Source of the DNA: Mactromeris polynyma
Lineage: Eukaryota; Mollusca; Bivalvia; Venerida; Mactridae
Reading direction: 5' to 3'
Assembly (NCBI GenBank): GCA_032209605.1
Contig: JASFXZ010000010.1
Location: forward strand, 8,515,385 to 8,579,384
Length of the DNA: 64,000 nt
The notes under the pieces are model-generated. The model saw nothing but the letters and a program-made list of their open reading frames with translations. It was not told the DNA's origin and did not search any database. Each line of letters begins with the position of its first letter. The first letter of the stretch is position 1. The position numbers were made by a program, and so were the translations under genes. Below are positions 1 through 11,360 of the stretch, piece after piece.

Positions 1-1475
1 GTTAGTTGAAATGACTGGCCTATGACCAGCTGGATACATCTATAATTTGCTGCTGTCATACTGTCATACATGGCTTCTACAATAAAGAAAATATAATGTC
101 TTGGTGAGCTATACATATCCTTGATACACAATTTGTTTTTAGTGAGAACAATGCTTTTGAGACCAAGATGTTTCACTGTGGTGCTTAATTTGAAGTAGAA
201 TTAAATGTCTGCACTTGAATACAGCATTTCTATAACTGATACTTGGAACTAAATATTTTGACTGAAGTTGGGCATTTGATATTTTGCTTATGTTTTATTT
301 ATGCATTTTTCATATTCTAGAAGCGTGTGTGTTTCATTGACATATTTTATGTTGGTTTTAGATATAATTGTCTTCTTTTATATCTTCAAATATTGCAGAA
401 GTTTATGTGTTCAGTAATTTTTTTGAATTTACAATATTTCTAGGTTTTTAACCCTCTTATCAAAAAGAGGGGTGTGTCATTGATAGTCATCAAGTCATTT
501 AGTGTTTTATATTTATATTATCAATAGGGTAATTTGACTGACATGAAGTTTTAAGTTACAACTTGTGGATTATACCGACTTTGTTTTTCACATACTAAGT
601 GCCTTAAAGTGGTTTACTGATTGTGAGCCATAATTTATGTATTTTTACTCACTTCATTAAAAAAATGTGTTTTCCAAGCTCGAATTACTTTACAAAAAAC
701 TTGAGTGGCAATGAGTGGCATTGTATACTATCGTATGTACACGATCACTCGTGTCTATATTCTATTTGCAATGCTTTAGTGTTTTAAAATTGTATTTAAC
801 ATAAACATCGTAATGATTTGATAATAGACTTGGTTCCTGGAGATATTCAGGAATACTGTGTGTGTCATCTTGGCTGCCATAAATTGATATTAATCAGTCA
901 AGTAATTAAGTATCATCAATCAATTAATGAGAATCATGCATTGTCATTACAAACAATATTGAAAAGGCTGCAGTGTTTCATGAATGCAGCATTTCTTTTT
1001 AACATAAAATTATGGTCATTTTTTGTGCATTTGTTTAAATAAACAAAAATACATTACCTATAGTTAAAACATCAATAAACTTGCATTAACAAAGAATGAA
1101 CTCATAATGTATTAATTCATATTTGTTGAAGAAAGAGGTTTGTAGATCATAAAATAAAATAAAAATTCCAGTTTTTTAACAAGTTTTGTCTGTTAGTAAT
1201 ATGGTAATAAAAAGATATATTCAATCTGTTATACATTGCAATGGTTCTTATTAGAGATACTTTAACCAATGTAGTAACAATACTGGATGAAGTCAATTCA
1301 AACATTTTCTGTTAAGATGAGCAAGATACATCTTTACACACGTAATTTTTATACTGATGTTTCATAAGGAAGTTAAGTGTAATCAGACTGAGACACTTAA
1401 TATTTGTCATACAATATTTTCAGATCTGCAAGAAGTTTTACATTGGTACATTGGATTGATGGTTTTATTTCTTTT
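1..1475. other. gene-free AT-rich stretch
   Basis: I recognise no coding exon here. The reading frames are short and low-complexity. The only structure seen is the first copy of a long direct repeat at about 1044-1343, whose partner lies at about 4889-5199. It could be the 3' flank of a gene outside the window, but nothing shows this. Confidence 0.5.
1044..1343 (+). repeat. long direct repeat, copy 1
   Basis: About 300 bp that recurs in the same orientation at about 4889-5199. Shared landmarks in order are GAATGAACTCATAATGTATT, GAAGAAAGA.GTTTGT, TTACATTGCAAT, and CAATTCAAACATTTTCTGTT. The copies carry many substitutions and small indels, so the duplication is old. No coding content is visible. 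Confidence 0.65.
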
Positions 1476-1646
1476 TATGCCCCCCTTCAAAGAAGAGAAG
1501 ACATATTGGTTTGCACATGTCGGTCGGTCAGTCGCTATGTCTGTAACATTTTCAATCAATAACTCATATTCATCTTGGGTAGCAGAGGAACCCTATTGAT
1601 TTTGGGTTCACAGAGTCAAAGGTCAAGGTCACAAGGGGGCATAATG
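1476..1646. mobile_element. short DNA-transposon-like repeat ending in TATGCCCCC
   Basis: The segment opens with TATGCCCCCCTTC and closes with GGGGGCATAATG, which are near inverted repeats. The interior has GTCGGTCGGTCAGTCG and AGGTCAAGGTCACA, a composition I associate with short dispersed repeats of bivalve genomes. It is too small to encode a transposase, so it would be a non-autonomous copy. The family assignment is from recognition, not from alignment. Confidence 0.5.
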
Positions 1647-2120
1647 TTTTACAAACATCTCTTGTTTAATGATTATTATTGTATTCTGCCGGCAGTCTTG
1701 ATATGTTTTATTTGTTGAGTATTTTATCTCTTACTTTTAGGCATAGAGTTTTACCTACAAGTGCTGGTCATCCTTTCCATAAAATACTTCATATACATTA
1801 ACCATTAAACTTACATAATGCTTTGTGTCATACATATTTTTGGTGGTCATCAATCTGCGAAACGATTTTAATTGTTGTGTAAACTTGACATGTATTATAT
1901 GTATAACTGGAAGTGTTCATGCTGTGTTTATTTATGCACAGTCAAATAATTATGTTTGAGAATTGTTCGGACAGGAAATAATCTTTTCATCCTCAAGCTT
2001 ATTTTGCATACCTAACTATATTTTAGGATGTTTCATTATGTTAAGCCAGTAATCGTTTTTATTTTAACATAATTGTGTTTATATTTTTTAAGAAATACCT
2101 CTCTGTATTTACCTGCTTTA

Positions 2121-2715
2121 TTAGCTCACCTGAGCAAGAAGTGCTCAATGTGAGCTTCTCTGATCGGTCTTCGTCCGTCGACTGTCCGTCAGTATGCTCA
2201 TCGATAATTGTTTAAAAAACATCTCCTCTATAACCCCACGGCTGAATTTCATGAAATTTTGCTGGAGGCCTTATGGGTGACACTCTACAAAAATACAACA
2301 AGGCGTAGCCATTAATCAACAACGACAACTAAAAAATGGCCTACTTTCTGTTTTGCTTCTACAAACAACTCCTCTGAAACCATGTAGCGGAATTTCACAA
2401 AATTTAAGCAAAAAGATACTAGGGTGACACTCTACAAAAAATACAACAAGGACTTTGTATTTATAAAAAAAACATGGCCGTCATTTCCTATATGATGTAT
2501 AGTGGAAACTTCAAAAATCTTTTCAAAAACCCATGGCCGCCAGAAGCGGCGCCACTTCATATATGTATAGTATAGTTGAAACTTCAAATATTTTCTTGTA
2601 AAAAACTACAGTTTTGATATGATTTCACCTGAATGTTCATAAGGTGAAATTTTGCCCTCCATTGTATCGAACAATTCAGGGGCTCAGGTGAGCGATTCAG
2701 GGCCAACATGGCTCT
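2121..2715. mobile_element. dispersed repeat with AGCTCACCTGAGC ends
   Basis: The left end TTAGCTCACCTGAGC is mirrored by GCTCAGGTGAGCGATTCAGG at the right end, giving short terminal inverted repeats about 0.6 kb apart. Inside, the phrase CTCTACAAAAA.TACAACAAGG occurs twice. No open frame of useful length is present. This fits a non-autonomous DNA element of a type common in bivalves; the superfamily is unknown. Confidence 0.6.
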
Positions 2716-3019
2716 TATGTATGATTTTATTTTGTTACATATCTGCAATAATTGAGCCATATTTATTATTTTTATTCACATTAATTTTATGAAATTTGAG
2801 ACACACGTTTTATTCTAAGTCCTATTCAAAGTTTCAGTTCCTTCCATCAATTTTTAAATACGTAGACTGATAATACCATCTTTCTATAAATATTATATGA
2901 TTGGATCAAGGTAGATAACCAAGGCTTTTTTGGTTTTCAATAGTTTCAAGAGTTCACTCCCTTAGGTGTTAAGATTTTTGTTTTTATTGATTTATCATCT
3001 AACATCACTTCATTTGGAA

Positions 3020-3180
3020 GCCTTCTCTAGAGCAACAACCTCTCTCCAACAAAAAAGTTATATAATTTTTCCTGTTGTAAACATTTTCTATCAATTTAAC
3101 CTCTCTAGAGCAACAATCTCTCTTCAACAACCAAAAGTTGCATCTTTCAAAGGGTGTTGCTCTGCAGAGGTTGTTCTGTA
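3020..3180. repeat. CTAGAGCAACAACCTCTCT repeat cluster
   Basis: CTCTAGAGCAACAA followed by CTCTCT(C/T)CAACA occurs near 3026 and 3104, and an inverted match GTTGCTCTGCAGAGGTTGTTC lies at about 3156-3176. Related sequence recurs near 10636-10725. Probably a small inverted-repeat element; no gene. Confidence 0.45.
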
Positions 3181-3189
3181 TTTATGAAA

Positions 3190-4165
3190 AATGAGATAAT
3201 ACCCACGATGAATAAACCTAAACATTTCTACACTAAGATATACAATGTACAAGTTAATAATTATTTTTTACGAGTATTGTTTTATTTATGTACTTCGATT
3301 CTCCCATTTGAAATGAATGTTTCATAAAACAAATTATTGTGATATATTCATAAAAAAATAATTATAAATGCAGATAGGGCAATTTGAACATTCAATCTGT
3401 GACTATCTAGGTATCATGACCTTAATATATTATCATAGATTTGAGCATAAAATACATGACATAAATTTTCTGTCTCAAAAATCTCATACATTTTCTAACT
3501 AGTAGATTTCATTGTATTAACAGAATAATGCATGAATAATTCAATTTTGTCACAATTTTTCATGTGTTTTTTGTATTTATTTTACTGAATGAAATAAACT
3601 TGAAATTCATTTCTGTTTTCTTTTATGACTAATTTTTATTTTTTCTGTCCATCCATCCATCCATCTGTCTGTTTTGTTCGTGCAGTCTACAAATCTTTGA
3701 GAATGTAAACTTTAAAGCCCTTAATACTATTGACGTTAAACATGTACCGTCTCTCAGAAAATGATATGAAAAATGCTAGTTCTGAAAATGATCTTTGTGT
3801 TAACATGTGACTGTTGACCGTAATAAAAGGAGAACATGGAAGACACATGTAGTTATATGTGGGGTCAAGTAAGGGAGGCAATGTTGGCCCTTTATGTGGG
3901 GATAATATTGAATTATATGTTGTTAAAGGGAGAAAATGGATGATATTTATAAGGGGATGCATGAGTGAGGCAATGTAGGTCATTTGTTTGGGGTTGTAAT
4001 AGCAAAGGGTGAAGATGGAAGAAAAAATATATGGGAATTGGACAATAAAGGGAAAAATGGGGGATGTCGAGTTTAAAAAAACAGACTCATTGAATTGCCC
4101 ATACATAAACTGTTGTACCCTACAAGTTCAGACTTTCACAATCAAGTCACTTTCATGAATATATG
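3190..4165. other. intergenic, no gene recognised
   Basis: AT-rich sequence with a short CCAT tetranucleotide run near 3648-3665. A 139-codon minus-strand frame at 3687-4106 looks compositional (it overlaps GGGAGGCAATGT-type repeats) and I do not call it a gene. Confidence 0.45.
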
Positions 4166-4169
4166 AACC

Positions 4170-4540
4170 TGCCCAGCTAGCTCAGTGAGTGTAGCTCTTA
4201 ACTGTCAATCTGGGGGTAGAAGGTTCGAACCCATAGTGGAGCAAGGGAGGCAATCCAAGTTAGAGAAAATGGCTTAAACAAAGCCGATAGTCAAGGGAGA
4301 TCATTCTTGATATTTATCCCAGAAAGCTGCACATGTATATGATCCATGACACTTTTGTTTGATGATAATACATACAACGGTATGTGTCGTCCACCTCTGA
4401 TTCATGTGAGAAGTTGTCGGTTACTTGCTGAACTTGTTAGTTCTGGTTGGTGACCTAGAGAAACTGGTTTGGTCAATTGACCACTGTACATAACTGAAAT
4501 ACTGAAGAAAAAATAGTGTAAAACTCCGAACACAATCAAA
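4170..4540 (+). mobile_element. tRNA-derived SINE
   Basis: The head GCCCAGCTAGCTCAGTGAG matches a tRNA A-box context, and GGTTCGAACCC about 45 bases later matches the tRNA B-box. The body has the phrases ATTCATGTGAGAAGTTGTC, GTTACTTGC, ACTGGTT and CATAACTGAAATACTG, which recur in the other SINE copies of this window (12004, 17645, 56649, 59172). It is a diverged copy and not a functional tRNA gene: there is no convincing acceptor-stem closure. Confidence 0.7.
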
Positions 4541-4545
4541 TTAAT

Positions 4546-5745
4546 GCATTTTATTTAACAAATGAATAAAAGTATGCATAAATGTTAGTGCAAACAATCA
4601 ATGGTTCGTTGTGTAAAAAACAATAACATAACAAGATATGTAAAAGAAGTAAAAAGTTTAACTACCCTAGTCTACATAAGCATTCTTGCACAATTGGGGT
4701 ACACAATTATTACACTCCAATCGTGTACACAGATGGTGATTAAGGTTAAACTCTTGCAGTATATAACAATAATACATACTTAACCCCGTTTAAAACGCAG
4801 CTTTTTCACCTGAAGCCTTCATTTTGTTCTAAGTATTAAAGTAATACTATGCTCATCTTTTGTTCATGTGTTGATCTAACCCAAACATGAAAAACATATT
4901 TCCTACTGTTAAAACATTAATAAATATGCATTAACAACGAATGAACTCATAATGTATTTATCCATATTTACTGAAGAAAGATGTTTGTTCATCGGAAAAT
5001 TAAAAAAAAAATCCATTTTTTTAACAATCGGGCTATTTTACAGGTTTGACTGTAAGTAATATGATAAAAAAGATTTTTTTTCAATTTGGTTTTACATTGC
5101 AATTATTAGAGATGTTTTAGCCAATGTAACACAAATACTGGATAAAGCCAATTCAAACATTTTCTGTTCAGATAAGCCAGATAAATCTTTAAACGCGTTT
5201 CATTGTAACAACTGTAAATCATTCATAAAAAGAAATCAAACTATGGCTCTACTATTCATATTTCATAATTGATTAAGGTTAGGAAATTATACTTTAGAAT
5301 TAAAAAACATGTATAATTAATTCTTCGCAATGTCATCGTGTTGAGGCGAACACTTTTTAGTTGCGTATTTAATGGCGTGTGATATATAACACATGTTTAG
5401 TTAAATGTATCAGTATATGCCAAGGTATATCAAGTGTCATGCATTTAAACATTACACATTTCATGAAATATTTTCTTCTCGTCTGCTTCAGTGATTTGAT
5501 TATTTTGTATAATGAAGGCTTGAGACTCTGACGTCATTAGTCAATGTAAATAGACAATGTAGATCTCTGGGGGGTTCTAATATCTCTACAAACTAATCAA
5601 TAATAGCATGTTTACAACAATTGGTCTACTAATTTATAAACACTTCATATTCAAGTACTTTGTAATTCGCTTAGTAATGTGAACGGTCAAAGCCCGACCG
5701 ATATGGGATCAATAATTATTTAAAGCACTGTCAACATATCACTGA
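4546..5745. other. intergenic, contains second copy of a direct repeat
   Basis: No coding exon is recognised. The second copy of the ~300-bp direct repeat lies at about 4889-5199. The rest is AT-rich unique-looking sequence. Confidence 0.45.
4889..5199 (+). repeat. long direct repeat, copy 2
   Basis: Partner of the repeat at about 1044-1343 in the same orientation, diverged by substitutions and small indels. The pair is 3.5 kb apart with no retroelement genes between, so LTRs of one element are not supported. Confidence 0.65.
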
Positions 5746-5747
5746 TG

Positions 5748-6202
5748 TATGGTGGCATACTTCTGCCACCAGTTAACTTCTTATTTGACTAGAAAATTAT
5801 GTAGTTACCTAAAAGTTATGTAGCTAATGCGTTACCTATCTAGTTAACTAAATAATTAACTAGATAGTATGTCGTTAAGTAGATACTTAACTCGTTAACC
5901 ACTTAATTAACTAGATAATCGTGTAGTTAACTAGATATGTATCGCGTTAGCTGCTTAACACTTATCTAAAATATATTGTTCGTACTGGGTTTAAGTGGGT
6001 GAGTGATGGCAGTTGTGGGCACTATCAGACACTTTTTATTGTTAAGATATTTATCTAGTATGAACATTTATCACGATACTTATCTTATTAACCACATAAT
6101 TATCTGGTTAATTAAGTTAGTTATTTGGTTTCTTTAACGAGGTAATCACACAATTTTCTTGTTAGTTCAGTAGTTAACTGGTGGCAGATATATGCCACCA
6201 TA
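5748..6202. mobile_element. MITE with hairpin ends (copy 1)
   Basis: The outer ends read TATGGTGGCATACTTCTGCC and, inverted, GGCAGATATATGCCACCATA. Each end is itself a small hairpin (TGGTGGCA, short loop, TGCCACCA). The interior is packed with short variants of GTTAACTAGATA. TA lies at both outer edges, which would fit a TA target site but could also be part of the terminal repeat. It is non-coding and therefore non-autonomous. Confidence 0.75.
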
Positions 6203-6383
6203 GTAACGCTTAACTCGCCGTATTATATTTTGCTGCTAAATTTCATCAATGTGATGCACTGCAATCGTTGCTAAATACGGTGTACAGGTGAACAGAATGT
6301 CCTTAATATATTATTTTTTCTGTCGGAAGTGCCAGCGAGTAGTGGTCGAGAATATTATGAATAAAAAATGAATATTGTCTACG

Positions 6384-6610
6384 TATGGTGGCATATTTCT
6401 GCCACCAGTTAACTACTCAATTAACTAGAAACTTATGTGGTTATCACGTTAAGTGGTGGCAGTTGTGGGCAGTATCAGAACATTTTTCGTGTTAATATAT
6501 TTATCTCGCATGAACATTTATCACTACACTTGTCTAGTTAACCTCATAATTATCTAGTTAATTAAGCAGTTATCTAGTTTCTTAACTGGTGGCAGAAAAA
6601 TGCCACCATA
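6384..6610. mobile_element. MITE with hairpin ends (copy 2, shorter)
   Basis: Same family as the element just upstream. The left end is TATGGTGGCATATTTCTGCC and the right end is GGCAGAAAAATGCCACCATA. Internal ATTAACTAG-type motifs and the phrase GTGGCAGTTGTGGGCA are shared with copy 1. At about 227 bp it is an internal-deletion derivative of the longer form. Confidence 0.75.
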
Positions 6611-6738
6611 CATACGCAATCCTGTCTTCACGACTAAAGTACAAGTCTTGTACACGTACAAGTCAAAACAAATAAAATGTTCTGTTCTGTTCTGTTATTG
6701 CAATTACTAAGAAAGTTAGATCTACGAAGGCATTGACA

Positions 6739-7242
6739 TCAATCTAGTTTGAATGCGACTCCATTTTGTCGATGAACATCCGTTGTAATTTGCAATGACA
6801 GTAGAAAATGAGCCAGTATGTCTTGATAAATACACAAAACACTCCACACAGGAGCATATACCAGGGTAATAAGTCCCATAAAATTCAGTGGATAGTGACT
6901 ATAATCCCAGGAACAGGCATCAAACTGTCGTAGAATTAATCCGAACATAAATTCCCAGGTATATAGAATACAGAGGTAGAGTGGTATTCGGACATACCAT
7001 TTCAAGCCATGTTTCAAATATAAAAACACATAGACTCTCTCCACGACGAAACTGCAACTGCCGTAAATGAAGAATGAGAATATCGTTGTATATCCTTTAA
7101 GTTGACGATTTCCATCCGGTTCGAAAAAAAGGTCAAAAATTGCCGTGAATACTATCTCGTCCAATAAACCCTGCATCCCGTACAGGTAGAATCGGAGCCA
7201 GGCCGGAAGTGGCCGGGAGATGGTGCTGATCTTTTTCTTCAT
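6739..7242 (-). CDS. TMEM229: TMEM229-family multi-pass membrane protein
   Basis: A 167-residue protein from the ATG at 7242. It matches the TMEM229A/B family by its core: FYLYGMQGLLDEIVFTA near residues 18-34, FFIYG..SFVVERVY near 57-71, YTWEFMFGLILRQF near 94-107, then DACSWDYSHYPLNFMGLITL near 108-126. Four hydrophobic segments (about 16-36, 52-70, 84-104, 121-146) suggest four membrane helices. TMEM229 proteins belong to a family related to putative ABC-type permeases (CmpB-like), and their function is not established. The splice acceptor CAG at 7254-7252 lies just upstream of GAGTTCGGTATG, so the ATG sits 10 bases into an exon. The exon frame stays open back to the acceptor, so a longer N-terminus from an upstream exon is possible; I did not find that exon. 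No frameshift or internal stop is present. Confidence 0.85.
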   Translation of the reverse strand: MKKKISTISRPLPAWLRFYLYGMQGLLDEIVFTAIFDLFFEPDGNRQLKGYTTIFSFFIYGSCSFVVERVYVFLYLKHGLKWYVRIPLYLCILYTWEFMFGLILRQFDACSWDYSHYPLNFMGLITLVYAPVWSVLCIYQDILAHFLLSLQITTDVHRQNGVAFKLD

Positions 7243-7250
7243 ACCGAACT

Positions 7251-7258
7251 CCTGAAAT
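7251..7258 (-). other. splice acceptor of the TMEM229 exon
   Basis: On the minus strand a pyrimidine-rich stretch ends in TTTCAG directly before GAGTTCGGTATGAAG. It implies at least one upstream exon (5' untranslated or short coding) that I could not place. Confidence 0.55.
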
Positions 7259-7717
7259 TGATAGAACAAAGCAATAATGGTAAACATAAAATATCTTTAA
7301 ACGGCGTACATAGAGTGATGTTTTCCGGTATGTTAATTGCAATAATGTTTTTGCAACATAAAATAAATCCTTACAAAAAATAACTCGGATCTGCTTAAAC
7401 ATATTAACTACTTCCAGCAAAATTCGAACAACTAACGAACACACATCTTACGAAACCGCGTTTGGTGCCTCTTGGGTGAACGAAAACCCCGTTTTGTGCC
7501 TCTTGGGTGAAAATATGATTGGTCAAATTTTAAAAATCCTGCTTCGAGGACAACATTTGGTTGGTAAAAAACGTAGGTCAAAATCAATATTATACAGCTA
7601 CACCGAAAATACGTGACTGTATAGCAATCTGGAAGCTGTAAGTACGACCACATATATGCGAGGCGTATGGTCTTCGTTACAACGTGACTGAAATTCAATA
7701 CCCAAATTTAATTAATT

Positions 7718-7890
7718 AGTCTCCCCACCATTGAGTCACGTGGCAAAGTTGTCAGTTTCTTTCGAAATAAAGGGTTAGTTCCAATTGGTAACTCAGACAC
7801 ACTGGTTAGATCATCTGATCACAGTACATGACTGAACTACTGTTGAAAACAACGACGCAAAACACCAGCGCAACACATGCACGTGTAAAT
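7718..7890 (+). mobile_element. SINE tail fragment
   Basis: The phrases AAGTTGTCAGTTTCTTTCG, ACTGGTTAGATCATCTGATC and TACATGACTGAACTACTGTT match the body of the SINEs elsewhere in this window. The tRNA-like head is missing, so this is a 5'-truncated copy. Confidence 0.55.
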
Positions 7891-8483
7891 GTTTTATGAA
7901 TCATAAATGAAACTATCCAGATGAATGTAAAGCAGACGACCAGTGTTGTTTGTTCGATTGTATCTGTCAATTTCTGGCAAGACAAAACACGGCTGCTTGT
8001 TTCATACATAATTGATAACAACAAGCCATGGGACTGTTTGTTTGTTGGGGGAAACAGAGTTACACACAGTACGTTATGTACATTGTATACACTCGATGAA
8101 CTGAATGCAGGCCTATTCCATACGAATACCGGCTGATGTTGCCACAGCATTAAATGTTACAAATGAGCGCTGCTAACGTATTGAGAACAGACAAACGGAT
8201 ACATTTTTTTCGTCCCCATTTAATATTATCAAACGCTAGCCGGGATGCACTTATGCATATGATATACGAGTCTGAATTACAAATAAACTACGACATTACT
8301 AAAGCAAATCAGAATACTTTGGTTTAACTATGAATTTACTATTTGTAATCTATAGTTTTCAGAACTGCTAAATAATTGGGCTTAACTACGTTTACGACCA
8401 AACGATCAATATGGAAAGATGAACCTTCCCCAAATTGCTCTTACGCATCTCTTGAGAAGTTATCTCCCTTTCAAGTAGCGATG

Positions 8484-8570
8484 TTAAGCGGTTCTATATA
8501 TTGCGATTGTCTCCCTTTATGCCATTAAGCGGTTCTATATATTGCGATTGTCTCCCTTTAAGCCATTAAG
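8484..8570. repeat. 41-bp tandem duplication
   Basis: TTAAGCGGTTCTATATATTG with the following GCGATTGTCTCCCTTTA occurs twice at a spacing of 41 bases, near 8484 and 8525. A third start, CCATTAAGC, follows. Non-coding. Confidence 0.85.
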
Positions 8571-9045
8571 CAAGATTAATCGGAATGATATAGATTGTGT
8601 AAAAATGTCTCCCATGTGGATTATTACTTCTTAATACGAAGAATTATTAAAGCTAGTCAAGTGTAATAAAAACTCTCATATCTGAAGCTATCGGTAAATC
8701 AATGATTCGATGTTGTCCTTCAGAATAATACATGGGACATGTAATACATGCAATTCATTTATTGAACTTAACAACGACATACCATTCGGAAATCCTCGGC
8801 CAACTACGTCAATTTATCCGAGTAACGAAGTGGTACGGAAATACCCGAGAGCTGTCGAGAATGAACGACATATCTGATCGTCTCGATAAACCGCGTGAAC
8901 ATGGATACATGCGAGAACGTTGTTTATTTGATAATGAACGAAGTTTACTGTGTAAATACACACTTAATAGATTAAGTTAGTGTTCACATGAATACAAGTA
9001 TGTATACATGCTCATTTCAAAGTACAAAAATTGACCAGAAAAGTG

Positions 9046-9527
9046 TGGTGGTAGAAATATAGATATATAAATACTTAACTCGTTAACTACTTAATTAACT
9101 ACTTAATTATCTTGTAAACTAGATAGGTAACGCATTAGCTACATAATTTTAGGTAACGGTTAAGTAGTTAACGTGATAAGCATCTAGTTAACTACACAAT
9201 TTTCTAGTTAACTCAGTGGGTAACGAGTAAAGTATCTAGATATCTAGTTTACATGATAATTAACTAGATAAGTATGTAGTTAACTAGATATTTATCGCGT
9301 TTACCACTAAACACTTATCTAAAATAGATTGGTGAGTATGTGTTGGCAGTTTTGGGCACTATCAGACCATTTTCGTGTTAAGATATTTATCTGGTATGAA
9401 AATTTATGACGATACTTATCGAGTTAACCAGATAATTATTTAGCTAATTAAGTATGTTTAACGCAATTACCAGATACCATTATCTAGTTAATTAAGTAGT
9501 TAACTAGTGGCAGAATATGCCACTATA
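9046..9527. mobile_element. MITE with GTTAACTAG motifs (copy 3), flanked by GAAAAGTG
   Basis: The interior carries many TTAACTAGATA-type motifs and the phrase GGCAGTTTTGGGCACTATCAGA, as in copies 1 and 2. The right end reads GTGGCAGAATATGCCACTATA; the left end has decayed to TGGTGGTAGAAATA. GAAAAGTG lies immediately outside both ends (9038-9045 and 9528-9535), as expected for an 8-bp target-site duplication. Confidence 0.7.
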
Positions 9528-9833
9528 GAAAAGTGATCCATCACTGAAGTGGACGTTTTGAGCATGCTCATGCTCTGAACATTGCACATACACCTCCTGT
9601 TGAGTAAATAAAGAAGCACTTAAGATAATCATTTAAAGGAGGTATAATGGCCTTTATCCAGCCCGGATATATTGTTGAACACAATATTGATCGAGAAGTA
9701 TTGATTAAAAACGTGCAATTAAGTTTAAAGTATGGATTAGAAAAACGTGATATATTCAATCGCGTTCAGACTGTATGCAAGAATCTAAATGTCTCAAACG
9801 CCTTTCGTAGTTTAGAGTTTATAGTCGAATATA

Positions 9834-9920
9834 TAATTCGAGGGGCTAGAGCCAGAATCAACCATCTCCATATGAATTTATTAAGGCGATGGTTGATTCT
9901 GGCTCCAACCCCTCGAATTA
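9834..9920 (+). ncRNA. candidate pre-miRNA-like stem-loop
   Basis: The arm at 9834-9866 pairs with 9888-9920 at 31 of 33 positions by hand alignment, around a 21-nt loop. The 87-nt size and nearly unbroken stem resemble a miRNA or siRNA precursor. It could equally be a small palindromic transposon remnant. It sits inside a 105-codon plus-strand frame (9647-9964) that I do not recognise and do not call. No small-RNA evidence is available from sequence alone. Confidence 0.4.
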
Positions 9921-9964
9921 TGTCGGGGATTCCTCAGGGTGTTTATTGTTTAATGAAGTTCTGA

Positions 9965-11355
9965 TTTGTGAGTGTAGTTTTCATTGTACTATATATTATG
10001 TCTGCATGTTAACAAATGAGGGATTTTGCTCAATATGCTAAAAACTTGACATTTAGAATGTCAAATGTACTATGTTGGCTTTTCTTGACCCTCTTTTCGG
10101 CCACAGGTCAGCACATATCTATCTCGCGTGTCCGTTTATCGTGTGTATGTATTAAAGTAAGGACGCCATTGTTAAACATTGAATGAGAGATTATCGGGTT
10201 GTCACAAGTGTATGCAAGTGTATGCATAGTCAAAGTAAATATATCCTCGTGATCTCAAAAGTTTGTACACAAAGCAGAGACACATGATCCGTATGTTGAA
10301 AATGAACACAGTGCACTTTGTTATAAACGCTTTTAAAGTGGTAAACTTATTATACATGTATACATGTGTACATGTATAGTCAATTCTGTTCCTTATAAAT
10401 ACATCTTATGTTCTTTTTGACTTTGTCAATGTTTAGATTTCATGGGAGTTTGGAATTGTAGTTCAAAATGTTTTCACACACTATATGGGTGCAGTAACTT
10501 AAACATACAAAGAATGTACGCAACGTATAATATCATACTGACAGCGACCAATAATAGTGCCAAGCAACATTCAAAGCTAGTTCTTGGTCAGTACATTACA
10601 AACAACACCGTCCTTGGGTAGAAGCAAATGTTGGCTGTTGTTGAGAGGTTTTTGTGTTGTTACTCTCTCTCTCGAGAAAGGAATTACATTCTGTGGTCGT
10701 CGAAGAGAGGTTGTTGCTACAGAGATGGCTACTTTGGAACGGTTACACTGTACATATTGTACGGTCAGTGAAATATGGCTGTCAAACATATATATATACT
10801 TTGCATACATCTTCAACACACATGAACACTTTAAGTAAACATTATATATCCGATGAATAAGCTCGCAGTACATAGAGCAATAAATCTACATAAAATGGTG
10901 TAAAATAAGTGCTTAGTTGTCATTCATCAAGTGCAACAAACTGTCCTTAAAATGAAATATTGATTATATGTATTACCTTGATATGTATTAATTCCTAAAA
11001 TTATAACGATATTGATCCTACAACTATTCACTCGTTACTGCATCCTCCACAAAACTAGCCGACAAAAAGCAAAGGCGAATTTATCATGGGACGTATGGAG
11101 ATCAATAAACCAATACGTGTTCCAAAAATAAATATGGCAGTACGAGTATAAAACAGGTTCGATATATAGAACGTAATAAAGATTTGAGTCGTGACTGTAC
11201 GGTTAAGTTTGGACTTTTCCGTAAAGTACGTAAAGTGGAAGCATTTAATTGTTTGATAATTATATTGCACTTTTATCTGTGAGATAAACGGGGGAAGTTA
11301 AGCGAAAGAAATACGCCTGCTTGATATCATTTTGGTGTAAACGATTCCATGTCAT
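9965..11355. other. intergenic, no gene recognised
   Basis: No coding exon is recognised. A short repeat related to the cluster near 3020-3180 lies at about 10636-10725 (GTTGTTGAGAGG and AGAGAGGTTGTTGCTAC). The rest is AT-rich with a TACATGTATACATG palindromic patch near 10355-10378. Confidence 0.4.
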
Positions 11356-11360
11356 AAAAC

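Noticed and set aside
3687..4106. 139-codon minus-strand frame
   Set aside because: Composition follows a local GGGAGGCAATGT-type repeat. There is no domain, no signal, and no splice context that I trust.
4172..4245. Possible tRNA gene
   Set aside because: A- and B-box-like sequences are present but the acceptor stem does not close, and the same body follows several other copies in the window. It is a SINE head.
1044..5199. LTRs of a retrotransposon
   Set aside because: The direct repeats do not show TG...CA ends and no gag/pol sequence lies between them.
9647..9964. 105-codon plus-strand frame
   Set aside because: No recognisable family, and its last third is the palindromic stem-loop, so the coding appearance is probably accidental.
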